Positions 1 through 6,385 are shown, counted from the first letter of the stretch. The stretch: DNA of 9,335 bases from JAFGED01 sp964551295 (GCA_964551295.1 CAZKDJ010000162.1:1-9335); one strand, 5' to 3'. Numbers and translations are program-made. The notes: a model not told the origin generated them from the sequence alone.

Positions 1-29
1 CCCATCTTCCCCTACTTGTTGAGAAGATA

Positions 30-320
30 CTAATTGTGAATGATTTGCTCTAGCGCGTCTATGTGCTCGGAAAAGGCGCTGTGTCCCTCCGGCGTGATCG
101 CAACCCACGTCTTGGGCCGCCGGCCTGCAAAGGTTTTTTCTATGCCCACGTAGCCCGCCTCCTCCAGTTTTTGCAGGTGAACGCTGAGGTTGCCATCGGT
201 CAGCTCCAATAGATCGCGCAGGAAGACAAAGTCGGCCTTTTCGTCCGCCTCCAGGCTGGTCAGCGCGGCCATGATGCGCAGCCGAGTGGGTTGGTGGATC
301 AGGGGATTCAATTCACCCAT
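30..320 (-). CDS. Winged-helix transcriptional regulator (ArsR/MarR-like, HTH_34 type)
   Basis: This is a 96-residue protein made almost entirely of one winged helix-turn-helix domain. An N-terminal helix (about residues 6-24, HQPTRLRIMAAL) leads to the HTH (about 32-58, recognition helix around TDGNLSVHLQKLEEAGYV). A basic beta wing follows (about 59-77, EKTFAGRRPKTWVAITPEG), then a C-terminal helix that probably dimerises. The length and layout match the small stand-alone winged-helix regulators that sit beside membrane-protein genes in Chloroflexota and Actinobacteria. I see no metal-binding cysteine cluster. The ATG start follows the stop of the upstream membrane-protein gene by three bases and has an AAGGA ribosome-binding site eight bases upstream. 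It is therefore the last gene of a three-gene operon. The operon promoter carries a perfect inverted repeat over the predicted transcription start, so autorepression is the likely mode. The ligand or signal is not visible. The domain call is firm; the target is inferred. Confidence 0.88.
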   Translation of the reverse strand: MGELNPLIHQPTRLRIMAALTSLEADEKADFVFLRDLLELTDGNLSVHLQKLEEAGYVGIEKTFAGRRPKTWVAITPEGHSAFSEHIDALEQIIHN

Positions 321-323
321 GGC

Positions 324-884
324 CTATGTCCTTGAACATGCTATCCACAGACCGCTTCCGATCAGCAAGCCTCCCCCCAGAATTGCCATTGCCAGGCAAA
401 AGTGACTGGGTATCAGTAAGAATGCGCTTATCGCCAGCACGCCGATTGAGGCGCCGGCTGCGGTAATTAGCCAGTGATAAAAGAGGCCAAATTGTGCGTA
501 GCCCATAGCGAAGGTGAGCAGGATCACCAGCCCGATTTGGATGCCGTCGGTTATGTCAAAGAGCCAGACGAGCAGCAAATCGAAAACTGCCAGAGCCCAC
601 CAGAAGAGAAAAATTGGCCACCACAGTGGCGTCCTCACGCCACTGCGTCGCGTCGAGCGTGTCGCAATCCAGATCATTGCGCCGGTTCCCGCGATGCTTA
701 TCACCGCCCAAGTCCAATTGATGTATCCATCCGGCAGGAACTGGGTTGCCGTAAAACCAATGAGCCACATCACGCCAGCGATGACCATCGACCAGCCGCC
801 ATGCTTACCGGCTTCTCTCTGGGTGCGGTCCATGATCTGGCGGATGGCCTTGAGATCGTCAAGTGCTTGGTTACGGTCCATCAT
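324..884 (-). CDS. Multi-pass membrane protein, paralogue of the gene just upstream
   Basis: This 186-residue integral membrane protein has no recognised enzyme motif. A short amphipathic N-terminus (residues 6-20, QALDDLKAIRQIMDR) precedes about six hydrophobic segments (roughly 31-48, 55-75, 90-108, 114-135, 138-158, 163-183). It ends with ILGGGLLIGSGLW. The N-terminal helix and the C-terminal glycine-rich segment closely match those of the upstream gene product, so the two are tandem duplicates. The reading frame stays open upstream to 1346, but the true start is the double ATG at 884/881. It overlaps the upstream stop as ATGA and has AAGGGAG a few bases before it, and the duplication aligns from there. 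It is probably translationally coupled to the upstream gene and co-regulated by the downstream winged-helix protein. The function is unknown; a sensor or transporter-like membrane role is only a guess from context. Confidence 0.85.
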   Translation of the reverse strand: MMDRNQALDDLKAIRQIMDRTQREAGKHGGWSMVIAGVMWLIGFTATQFLPDGYINWTWAVISIAGTGAMIWIATRSTRRSGVRTPLWWPIFLFWWALAVFDLLLVWLFDITDGIQIGLVILLTFAMGYAQFGLFYHWLITAAGASIGVLAISAFLLIPSHFCLAMAILGGGLLIGSGLWIACSRT

Positions 885-1459
885 CTCGCTCCCTTGGCCC
901 GTGCGCCGGAGCGTACCATCCACAGCCCGATGCCGATCAGCAACCCGCCGCCCAGCAGCGCGGCTGCTAGAAGAAAATAGTCTGGTATCAGGAAGGATGT
1001 GCCTACTGCCGCCGCTGCAATCGCGACCCCGACCATGCACAAGGGCCAATATGAAAAGAGAAGCCCCATTTGCACGATCCCCAGAGCGGTTGTGATCAGA
1101 GCAAGTAGCAATATGTGATGGGTGGTGCGTGGCCCAAATAACCAGACGAACAGCGCGGCAAAGACGCCCAGGGCCAGCCACGAGAGCATGATGGACCGCA
1201 TGACGGGTGAGCTTACGTGACCCTGGCGGGTCAAACGCAGCCACAGCCAGGCGATGACCAGCAGCCCGATGGTGTTCACCACCAGCCATACCCAGCCAGC
1301 GAGGTGCTCCGGCAAGGACTGCTGGCCCAGGAACCCGATCAGCCACATCACGCCCCCGGTCACGCTGAGCCAGCCACCTTCGCCGGATGTGGATTGGCGT
1401 GTGCGATCCATGATCTGCCGGATGGCTTTGAGGTCGTTTAGAACTTGTCTCTCGTTCAT
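881..1459 (-). CDS. Multi-pass membrane protein, first gene of the regulator operon
   Basis: This 192-residue membrane protein has about six hydrophobic segments (roughly 29-46, 53-74, 88-108, 115-134, 138-156, 161-183). A charged, probably cytoplasmic N-terminal helix precedes them (NDLKAIRQIMDRT, residues 8-20). No catalytic or transport signature is recognised. The ATG start is preceded by a purine-rich GGGAAAGAGAAG stretch. The stop overlaps the next start in the sequence ATGA, which couples translation to its paralogue. It is the first gene after a strong predicted promoter whose start site lies under a perfect inverted repeat. The expected leader is about 30 bases. The combination of two related membrane proteins and a winged-helix repressor recurs in Chloroflexota genomes, to my knowledge without a defined role. 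The gene and topology are well supported; the function is not. Confidence 0.87.
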   Translation of the reverse strand: MNERQVLNDLKAIRQIMDRTRQSTSGEGGWLSVTGGVMWLIGFLGQQSLPEHLAGWVWLVVNTIGLLVIAWLWLRLTRQGHVSSPVMRSIMLSWLALGVFAALFVWLFGPRTTHHILLLALITTALGIVQMGLLFSYWPLCMVGVAIAAAAVGTSFLIPDYFLLAAALLGGGLLIGIGLWMVRSGARAKGAR

Positions 1460-1477
1460 CTTCTCTTTCCCATAAAG

Positions 1478-1496
1478 TACTTTACATCGTAAAGTA
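1478..1496. promoter_or_regulatory. Putative operator: perfect 8+3+8 inverted repeat
   Basis: The sequence is TACTTTAC-ATC-GTAAAGTA, an exact 8-base inverted repeat around a 3-base spacer. A second, overlapping 10-base palindrome (AAAGTACTTT) lies at 1474-1483. The repeat starts at the last base of the predicted -10 box and covers the predicted transcription start near 1489. A bound dimer there would block initiation. The winged-helix protein encoded by the last gene of the same operon is the obvious candidate ligand, and this link is inferred from position and symmetry. Confidence 0.72.
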
Positions 1497-1524
1497 TTCT
1501 ACATCAAAAACGATTTTCTGTCAA
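1496..1524 (-). promoter_or_regulatory. Sigma70-type promoter of the membrane protein/regulator operon
   Basis: On the minus strand, TTGACA (1519-1524, an exact -35 consensus) is followed by a 17-base spacer and TAGAAT (1496-1501, five of six -10 bases). Transcription should begin near 1489, about 30 bases before the ATG at 1459. The -35 box lies within the last codons (Leu-Thr) of the upstream glycosyltransferase gene, so the promoter partly overlaps coding sequence. Confidence 0.75.
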
Positions 1525-2760
1525 GCGACTGGACTGCCTGCCATAGGCCTGCTCGACTTTTTTCACCAGTCTGTTCCAGGCAAACTTTTCTCGCAAGTCT
1601 TGGGCGGCTGCTCGCCCCAAATTTTCGCGCAATGATGTATTCTCCAGCAACCGTGTCACTGCTTCGGCGAATGCCTCCACATCCCCTGCCTCCACCAGCC
1701 AGCCGGTCTCGCCGTGGCGGATATACTCCCTGTTCTGGCCCACCGCCTCGGTCACGACCGGCACCCCCGCTGCCAGCAGATCCAGCAGCTTGACCGCGCA
1801 TTTGCAGCGGTTGATCAGCGTGTCGTCAAATGGATAGATGGCGAGGGTGGCTCGAGAGAAGTGGGCGGGAAGGGTCTCGGCGGGGACCCAGCCAAAGTAG
1901 GTGATGTCGTGCGTGATGGATGATGGGTGATGCGTGACTTGCGATGAGTGATCGGCAACAGTCAGCCAGTGTTGCCTAGCCAGGCGGAATAATTCTTCTT
2001 CCTCGCCAAACAGTCCCTTGCCCACGACGTACAAGCGTACCTCCGGTACCTGCTCGCGCACCCGGCGTAGCACCTCGATCACGCGCGAGACGGGAAACTC
2101 GAAGAAGCGTGTGTAGAGCAGGATGCAGGGGGCAGGATGCAAGATGTGATTCTCTTTTGCCTCTTGTCTCTTGCTTCCTGCTTCCTGCTCCTTTGTTACC
2201 CCATTGGGCACGTAAAATACCCGCTCCGACGGTATGCCCATCGCCCACACCAGGCTTTCCAGTGCGCGACTGGCGACGGTGATCGCATTGGCGTGAGTCA
2301 GCCCCCAGCGCTCTTGCCAGGCAAAGAAGCGTCGCTGAGCGGGCGTGTAGCCGCCGATCTCGTTCCAGCCGCCGGGACCCTCCCAGTCGTCGGTATCGAC
2401 CACCAGGCGCGGCCTGTGCTTACGGGGCAGCCTGGTCAGCAGCCAGTGGGTCAGGCCGCTGTAGGCCTTGGGCTTGAAGAGGTGCACCACGTCGGGATGC
2501 AGGGCCAGCGTCCGGTGGGCTAACCGCAGGGCGATCAGTACGTGGAACAGGCCTGGGATATGCGGCGGTAGCGCGATGTTTTCGATGGCGACGCCGTCCT
2601 CCTGCCACGATTTCCCCGCGTCTTCTGGATTCTGCCAGGGAGGGAGGAGTAGCGTCACGCTGTGCCCTCGTGCAGCCAGCGCCTTGGCCATCGGCAGCGC
2701 GCGGACGCTCATCGTCCCTCGAGGCCGCATTCCGAAGGGGCCTACCATCACGGCGTTCAT
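1504..2760 (-). CDS. Glycosyltransferase, family 4-like (GT-B fold)
   Basis: This 418-residue cytoplasmic enzyme probably transfers a sugar from a nucleotide-sugar donor to a glycan or lipid acceptor. The N-terminal Rossmann half starts with MVGPFGMRPRG (residues 5-15) and contains ALPMAKALAARGHSVTLLLP (21-40). The C-terminal half contains VPNGV (184-188), the strand LRLYVVGKG-like segment near 241-249, ITYFGWVPAETLP (286-298) and KLLDLLAAGVPVV (324-336). The last stretch is the usual donor-binding region. The second Glu of the EX7E motif is Asp327, and the first position (Cys319) is not acidic, a variant seen in some GT4 enzymes. Two odd low-complexity insertions, residues about 189-214 and 269-285, are encoded by heptamer tandem repeats in loops next to conserved strands. 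The start at 2760 gives the expected N-terminus but has only a poor, close ribosome-binding site. The gene lies 42 bases downstream of the EamA gene. Donor and acceptor cannot be told. Confidence 0.88.
   Translation of the reverse strand: MNAVMVGPFGMRPRGTMSVRALPMAKALAARGHSVTLLLPPWQNPEDAGKSWQEDGVAIENIALPPHIPGLFHVLIALRLAHRTLALHPDVVHLFKPKAYSGLTHWLLTRLPRKHRPRLVVDTDDWEGPGGWNEIGGYTPAQRRFFAWQERWGLTHANAITVASRALESLVWAMGIPSERVFYVPNGVTKEQEAGSKRQEAKENHILHPAPCILLYTRFFEFPVSRVIEVLRRVREQVPEVRLYVVGKGLFGEEEELFRLARQHWLTVADHSSQVTHHPSSITHDITYFGWVPAETLPAHFSRATLAIYPFDDTLINRCKCAVKLLDLLAAGVPVVTEAVGQNREYIRHGETGWLVEAGDVEAFAEAVTRLLENTSLRENLGRAAAQDLREKFAWNRLVKKVEQAYGRQSSRLTENRF
1906..1954. repeat. Degenerate heptamer tandem repeat inside the glycosyltransferase gene
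   Basis: About seven 7-base units run in phase: GTCGTGC, GTGATGG, ATGATGG, GTGATGC, GTGACTT, GCGATGA, GTGATCG. The core is GTGATGN. Read on the coding strand, they give a His/Ser/Thr-rich stretch (about residues 269-285, around HSSQVTHHPSSITHD) between two conserved parts of the GT fold. The frame is kept. Similar short tandem heptamers are known from cyanobacteria (STRR repeats). That this one belongs to a comparable dispersed family is an inference. Confidence 0.7.
2119..2195. repeat. Two-part heptamer repeat (inverted halves) inside the glycosyltransferase gene
   Basis: Eleven 7-base units follow one another. The left half reads CAGGATG, CAGGGGG, CAGGATG, CAAGATG. After a transition (TGATTCT) the right half reads CTTTTGC, CTCTTGT, CTCTTGC, TTCCTGC, TTCCTGC, TCCTTTG. 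Apart from unit phase, the right half is roughly the reverse complement of the left (CAGGAAG against CAGGATG), so the array can fold into a long imperfect hairpin. On the coding strand it gives about residues 189-214, a Lys/Gln/Glu-rich part followed by HILHPAPCIL, placed just after the conserved VPNGV loop. Confidence 0.75.
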
Positions 2761-2766
2761 GGCCTC

Positions 2767-2794
2767 ATTTTACTTGGATTGAGTGCGGCGTCAA
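2767..2794 (-). promoter_or_regulatory. Possible promoter giving a near-leaderless glycosyltransferase mRNA
   Basis: In the 42-base gap before the glycosyltransferase, TTGACG (2789-2794, five of six) and TAAAAT (2767-2772, five of six) are 16 bases apart on the minus strand. The -10 box ends six bases before the ATG at 2760, so initiation would fall at or beside the start codon. The lack of a well-placed ribosome-binding site agrees with this. A chance match is possible, and the gene could instead be read from the upstream EamA transcript. Confidence 0.4.
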
Positions 2795-2802
2795 ACGGAG
2801 AA

Positions 2803-3699
2803 TCACTTCTTCATGTGAAGGCGCACCAGCACCACGCTGGTCAGGATAAGGATGCCGCCTGCGGCCTGCAGGGGCGACATCGCCTCCCCCAGAACGAGGA
2901 CGGACAGCAGTATCGACAGAAACGGCTCCAATGCGCCGATGATAGTCGCCCGCGCAGGCCCCAGCAGACCGATACCCCACCACAGGAACATGATCGCCAG
3001 GACGGTGGAGACGACGGCGAACAGGCCGGCCCAGATCCATCCCGCGGGCTCGAACTGGAACGAGAGTTGACCCGAGAGCAGCGCGTAAAAGAACGTGCCC
3101 ACCATCGCCCCCACGACCATCCAGGCCGTGCTTATGCCGGGAGGCGCGCCCCGCGTCCAACGCTGGCCGACGAGCACGTAGAGCGCGTTGACTACCACGT
3201 TGAGCAGCATCAGCCAGACGCCGGTCATGGCGACGCCTTCGAACGGGCGCCAGAAGAGCGCCACGCTCCCTGCCAGGACGAGCGCGAGGGCCAAAATCCG
3301 CGGTACGTCTGGCACGTCGCCGAGGAACAGCCAGCTTCCCAAGCTGACCAACAAGGGATATATGGACACGATCAGCGAGACGAGCCACGCCGGCGTCGTG
3401 CTCAACGCGACGAACCATGTCGTCCCCAGGGTGGTATAGGCCAGAAATCCCAGCAGGAACAGGGCCAAGACCTGTGTGCGGGGCAGCTTGACCCAGCGCC
3501 GAGTCAGCAACAGGAAGCCGATCAAAACGATCGACGCGATGGCAAAGCGCAGGAATATGGCCGTGCCCGGCAGGATACCGGCCTGGTAAGCATAGCGCAC
3601 AAAGATGATCGCGGTGGAGTACGAGATGGCCGAGAGCGCGGCAATCGTCGTGCCTTTGCGCAAGTCAGCGTCGGATGGTTCAAGGGTTGTGTGCGTCAT
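2803..3699 (-). CDS. EamA/DMT-superfamily transporter
   Basis: This 298-residue inner-membrane permease has ten predicted helices in two EamA repeats. Repeat one covers about residues 17-150 and includes the typical GTAIFLRFAIASIVLIG start of helix two. Repeat two covers about 157-293 and ends with the family hallmark GALEPFLSILLSVLVLGE (255-272) followed by a final helix. Members export or import small metabolites such as amino acids or their derivatives; the substrate cannot be read from sequence. The length is typical. The ATG at 3699 has an AAGG element about eight bases upstream, and the gene starts 27 bases after the stop of the LysM/M23 gene. Cotranscription with that gene, and perhaps with the glycosyltransferase 42 bases downstream, is likely. 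There is no sign of damage. Confidence 0.93.
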   Translation of the reverse strand: MTHTTLEPSDADLRKGTTIAALSAISYSTAIIFVRYAYQAGILPGTAIFLRFAIASIVLIGFLLLTRRWVKLPRTQVLALFLLGFLAYTTLGTTWFVALSTTPAWLVSLIVSIYPLLVSLGSWLFLGDVPDVPRILALALVLAGSVALFWRPFEGVAMTGVWLMLLNVVVNALYVLVGQRWTRGAPPGISTAWMVVGAMVGTFFYALLSGQLSFQFEPAGWIWAGLFAVVSTVLAIMFLWWGIGLLGPARATIIGALEPFLSILLSVLVLGEAMSPLQAAGGILILTSVVLVRLHMKK

Positions 3700-3726
3700 G
3701 GTCGGGCCTTGCGTGGGGAGTGAAGG

Positions 3727-5283
3727 TCAGGGGGCGTTGTCAGAAATCAGACCGTTGATCTCGGGCGTCCAGCGCTCGGCGGCGGTGCGCACCTGGTCGT
3801 CCTTGGTCATCGTGCCGTTGTAGGGCATCAGATCCTCGTGGGCAGTCCAGCCCGAAAGCACCATCGGTACTGGGCCGCTGCCGGCGGGGATCCACTCGCC
3901 GTTGTAGCGCCGGGCAAAGTGGAGGTGCGCGGCGTCGGAGAACCCGCCCTCACACGATGGATGCCCGATGATCTGTCCGCGGCTCACGTAGGTGCCCTCC
4001 GCGACGCGCCCCTGGTTGTGGACGTGCATGTAGAGCAGCACCCAGCCACTCTGCTCAAAACCGTCGCCGTCCAGGTCGATGATCACTTCGCCGTAATCGC
4101 TGCGCAGCACCAGCCCTGGCGCGGCGGCCGTGGCCCAATCGCTCGACACGGCGCAGTACGGAATCTTGTCGCTGGGCACAAAGTCGAGCGCGGCGCGGCC
4201 GCTGCCGTTGCCCCAGCCGCCGTGTGGCCCGCCGGTATAGTACCACATCTTGCCCGCCTCCCACGGCAGCTTTAACTCCGGTTGCGCCAAATCGGGCGGA
4301 ACCAGCGGATCGACGGTGTAGGCAAAGGGATTGCCAAACAGCCCTTCGCAGGTGGCCTTGAAGCCGTCGGGGCCGACCGCGTGTAGCCACTCCTCCTTGC
4401 TGAGCGCGAGCTCGGCAAGGCAGTTCTGCACGCCGGCGGACCCAGGGTTGAGTTCGGGGGCGATGGCAAAGCGATGGCCGCTGCGCAGGTGCACGGTCGT
4501 GCGGTCGCCGCGCTTCCAGCCATAGTAGCCCTCGTTGAGCTTGATCGCTGCCCAGCTCAGTTGGTTGAACAGGCCCGCCTGGCCCACGTTGCCGATGGGC
4601 GCGTCGAGGCTGTCGCCGGTGGGGTAGACTTGGGTCACCCATCCGGCGCGCAGTTCCAGCAGCGCCAGCAGCACGCGCGGCCCCACGCTGAACCGCTGCG
4701 ATACCAATTGTACGATCTCTGCGCCGCTGCGCTCGCGCCCCTCCGTCCACTCGGAGTAGCTCGCCAGGTAGCCGCCCTGTTCGGCCACAAAGCCTTCCAG
4801 GTCAAAGTGGATGGTGGCCGGGCCATAGACCAGCTCGCTATCGGGGATCAACTTGAGGTACGGGCCGGTCTCTGTGGCGGTGATGGGGATGTAGAGCGTC
4901 TGCCCGGCGCGGATGGCGTTGGCGCTGGCCAAGCCGTTGGCGGCGACGATCTCGTCGACGGTGCAGCCGAACACCAGCGCGATCTGTGACAGCGTCTCGC
5001 TGGACTGCACGACGTACGTCTCGATTCCCTCGCCATTGGGCAGGTCGGCGGGGGTGGGGTTAGGCGTGGGTGTGCCCGAGTAGGTACCGGAATAAGCTGG
5101 AGAGGGCAGAGAAGTGGAAGTGGGCAGTGGCGTGGCTGTGGCGAGCGTGGTGGGGACAGGGAATTGCACCGACTCGGTTCCCGCGCCTGGCGTTTGTTGA
5201 CCGGGTGCGGGGCATGCGCAGGAGGCCGTGACGCAGCACAGCACGCACGTTCCGATCAAGCGCAGCCAACGTAGTTTTTTCAT
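3727..5283 (-). CDS. Secreted LysM protein with divergent M23-like peptidase domain (putative lipoprotein)
   Basis: This 518-residue exported protein probably acts on, or anchors at, the cell envelope. From the ATG there is a signal sequence (MKKLRWLRLIG, then a hydrophobic core) with a possible lipobox TASC (Cys22). A Thr/Pro/Ser-rich linker follows (about 30-82). A LysM domain that would bind glycan comes next (about 90-134: ETYVVQSSETLSQIALVFG to GQTLYIPI). A long middle region (about 150-340) precedes an M23/LytM-like domain (about 350-475). Of the M23 metal ligands, AALDF (Asp367), YMHV (His420) and AHLHF (His453, His455) are present. The usual His four residues before the Asp is Arg363; a His lies further upstream in GGPHGG. 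The frame is open from a TTG at 5304, but ATG 5283 (or GTG 5286) is preferred. GGAGAG precedes it, and the predicted transcript starts near 5307. Endopeptidase activity is uncertain. Confidence 0.9.
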   Translation of the reverse strand: MKKLRWLRLIGTCVLCCVTASCACPAPGQQTPGAGTESVQFPVPTTLATATPLPTSTSLPSPAYSGTYSGTPTPNPTPADLPNGEGIETYVVQSSETLSQIALVFGCTVDEIVAANGLASANAIRAGQTLYIPITATETGPYLKLIPDSELVYGPATIHFDLEGFVAEQGGYLASYSEWTEGRERSGAEIVQLVSQRFSVGPRVLLALLELRAGWVTQVYPTGDSLDAPIGNVGQAGLFNQLSWAAIKLNEGYYGWKRGDRTTVHLRSGHRFAIAPELNPGSAGVQNCLAELALSKEEWLHAVGPDGFKATCEGLFGNPFAYTVDPLVPPDLAQPELKLPWEAGKMWYYTGGPHGGWGNGSGRAALDFVPSDKIPYCAVSSDWATAAAPGLVLRSDYGEVIIDLDGDGFEQSGWVLLYMHVHNQGRVAEGTYVSRGQIIGHPSCEGGFSDAAHLHFARRYNGEWIPAGSGPVPMVLSGWTAHEDLMPYNGTMTKDDQVRTAAERWTPEINGLISDNAP

Positions 5284-5313
5284 CACGCTTATTACTCTCC
5301 GCAAACAGCGAAG

Positions 5314-5342
5314 AGTCTACCAGAGATGGGGGGAAAAGACAA
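5314..5342 (-). promoter_or_regulatory. Promoter of the LysM/M23 gene
   Basis: On the minus strand, TTGTCT (5337-5342) and TAGACT (5314-5319) are 17 bases apart. Each matches four of six sigma70 consensus bases. Initiation near 5307 would leave a leader of about 24 bases before the ATG at 5283. The block CTTGTCTTTTCC around the -35 box is identical to that at the nucleotidyltransferase promoter. Confidence 0.6.
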
Positions 5343-5370
5343 GTGTGCGAGTGGCAAGTATGCAAGTGAT
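5340..5370. repeat. Short degenerate tandem repeat after the LysE-family gene
   Basis: Four units of seven to eight bases follow each other: CAAGTGTG, CGAGTGG, CAAGTATG, CAAGTGAT. They fill the space between the LysE-family stop codon (5370-5372) and the LysM/M23 promoter, and they touch its -35 box. The unit differs from those in the glycosyltransferase gene. With four imperfect copies, the array is suggestive but not certain. Confidence 0.4.
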
Positions 5371-5975
5371 TATGCGCCCAAAATGCCTCTCCAGAGCTGG
5401 TAGAGGCCAAAGCCGGTCAGGGCTATAGCCGATATACCCAGCAGAATGCGATTCACCTTGGGACCGAGGTGATGGGCCAGGCCAAAGAGCAGGATCAGGG
5501 TGGCCAGGCTGGCGATCATGGCAACGTAGAATCCGGCCAGGAAGCCGATGCCGAGCGCTGGAGCCTCGCGCCAGCCCTCCAGCAGGATCGGCCCGGTGAC
5601 CAGGCTCCAAAAGATGTACGGGCCCGGACTGAGCATGTTCATCAGTGTGGCCTTGAGCAGGCCCTGCTGGGAGGGGGTGGTCTCCAGCGCGGCGTCGAAC
5701 GCGCGCCAGGCCTTGAACGCACCCCACGCCAGGTAGAGGATGAACAGCCCGCTGGCGATGTAGAGGAAACGCTGCAGCCAATCCGGCACTTGACTCAGTA
5801 CGAGCAGCATCAGGGTGATGATGGGCGCATCGCTGAGGAGCGGGGCCAGGGCCATGGGCAGCGCACGCCGCCAGCCGCGGTTCAGCGCCTGCGAGAGGAC
5901 GTATGTCTGGAAGGGGCCGGGCTGCACGGCAGCGGCAAAGCCGTAACCGAGGCCCTGAATGATGTAGGCGAGCAC
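5370..5975 (-). CDS. LysE-family amino acid/metabolite exporter
   Basis: This 201-residue inner-membrane protein has the length and six-helix plan of the LysE/RhtB exporters, which pump amino acids or related small molecules out of the cell. The signature is at the N-terminus: GFAAAVQPGPFQTYVLSQAL (residues 12-31) contains the conserved PGP. The loop MLSPGPYIFW (114-123) matches the family's second conserved block after the charged central linker (about 88-106). The start is GTG at 5975, with AGGGA five bases before it. It lies only two bases after the HEPN gene stop, so the exporter is most likely the last gene of the nucleotidyltransferase-HEPN transcript. The substrate is unknown, and a functional link to the HEPN/MNT pair is not shown. 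Confidence 0.92.
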   Translation of the reverse strand: MLAYIIQGLGYGFAAAVQPGPFQTYVLSQALNRGWRRALPMALAPLLSDAPIITLMLLVLSQVPDWLQRFLYIASGLFILYLAWGAFKAWRAFDAALETTPSQQGLLKATLMNMLSPGPYIFWSLVTGPILLEGWREAPALGIGFLAGFYVAMIASLATLILLFGLAHHLGPKVNRILLGISAIALTGFGLYQLWRGILGA

Positions 5976-5977
5976 TG

Positions 5978-6385
5978 CTATCCCTGAGAGTCTGTGTCGG
6001 AATGATGAGCAGGTCCAAGCAGTTGTTCGGCTAAATCAATGAACGCCTCTGCATGGGCGATCTGTTCGGCAGCATCGGCTTCGGATATGGCCGGTCCGAT
6101 ATCATAGTCGCCGATGTTCCGGATGGCTTGGCCTTGGATCAGATGACGGTGGTATTCCGGCGGCACCTCGCCGGTCTTGGCAAATTGCTGGCCGAAGGCG
6201 GCGATCACCGCCGAATGCTTGGAGAACGACAGTCCCTTACCCAATAGGAGCGCTTCTGCCACGTAAAACATTGCGTAGTATGCCCGCGAAGCGGCAAAAT
6301 CGTAGAACCGCTGCTCTGAAAGCAGGCGCGCAGCTTTTAGGCTATCCCGGGCTTTCTGGAGCAGAGCGGCTTGCTCGGGTGTCAC
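5978..6385 (-). CDS. HEPN-domain protein (partner of the MNT nucleotidyltransferase)
   Basis: This 135-residue helical protein belongs to the HEPN family, whose members are often RNA-cutting toxins or nucleotide-binding partners of minimal nucleotidyltransferases. The core shows FYDFAASRAYYAMFYVAEAL (27-46), KGLSFSKHSAV (50-60) and AIRNIGDYD (87-95), the usual HEPN order. The canonical RNase motif R-x(4-6)-H is not found at its normal place. After Arg89-Asn90 the sequence runs Ile-Gly-Asp-Tyr-Asp without a His. RNase activity is thus doubtful, although this HEPN subgroup commonly has an R-x-x-x-D-Y form. The start is GTG, overlapping the nucleotidyltransferase stop as GTGA, so translation is coupled in the order MNT then HEPN. 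A toxin-antitoxin (HepT/MntA-like) role is possible, as is a housekeeping nucleotide-transfer role. Confidence 0.88.
   Translation of the reverse strand: MTPEQAALLQKARDSLKAARLLSEQRFYDFAASRAYYAMFYVAEALLLGKGLSFSKHSAVIAAFGQQFAKTGEVPPEYHRHLIQGQAIRNIGDYDIGPAISEADAAEQIAHAEAFIDLAEQLLGPAHHSDTDSQG

Noticed and set aside
4..28. Inverted repeat ATCTTC...GAAGAT after the winged-helix gene
   Set aside because: The stem is only six base pairs, with a 13-base loop and no T-run; it is too weak to call a terminator.
885..1346. Extension of the second membrane-protein frame upstream to 1346
   Set aside because: It lies wholly opposite the first membrane protein's frame, has an Arg/His-rich composition, and the paralogue alignment begins at the ATG at 884.
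2119..2195. CRISPR-like array
   Set aside because: The units are 7 bases long, adjacent, without spacers, and are translated in frame.
2662..3723. Long plus-strand open frame of 353 codons
   Set aside because: It is antisense to the EamA gene. The Gln/Arg/Asp-rich composition is the usual shadow of a GC-rich membrane-protein gene.
5284..5304. TTG start for the LysM/M23 protein
   Set aside because: It would lie at the predicted transcription start without a ribosome-binding site. ATG 5283 has GGAGAG upstream and gives a normal signal sequence.
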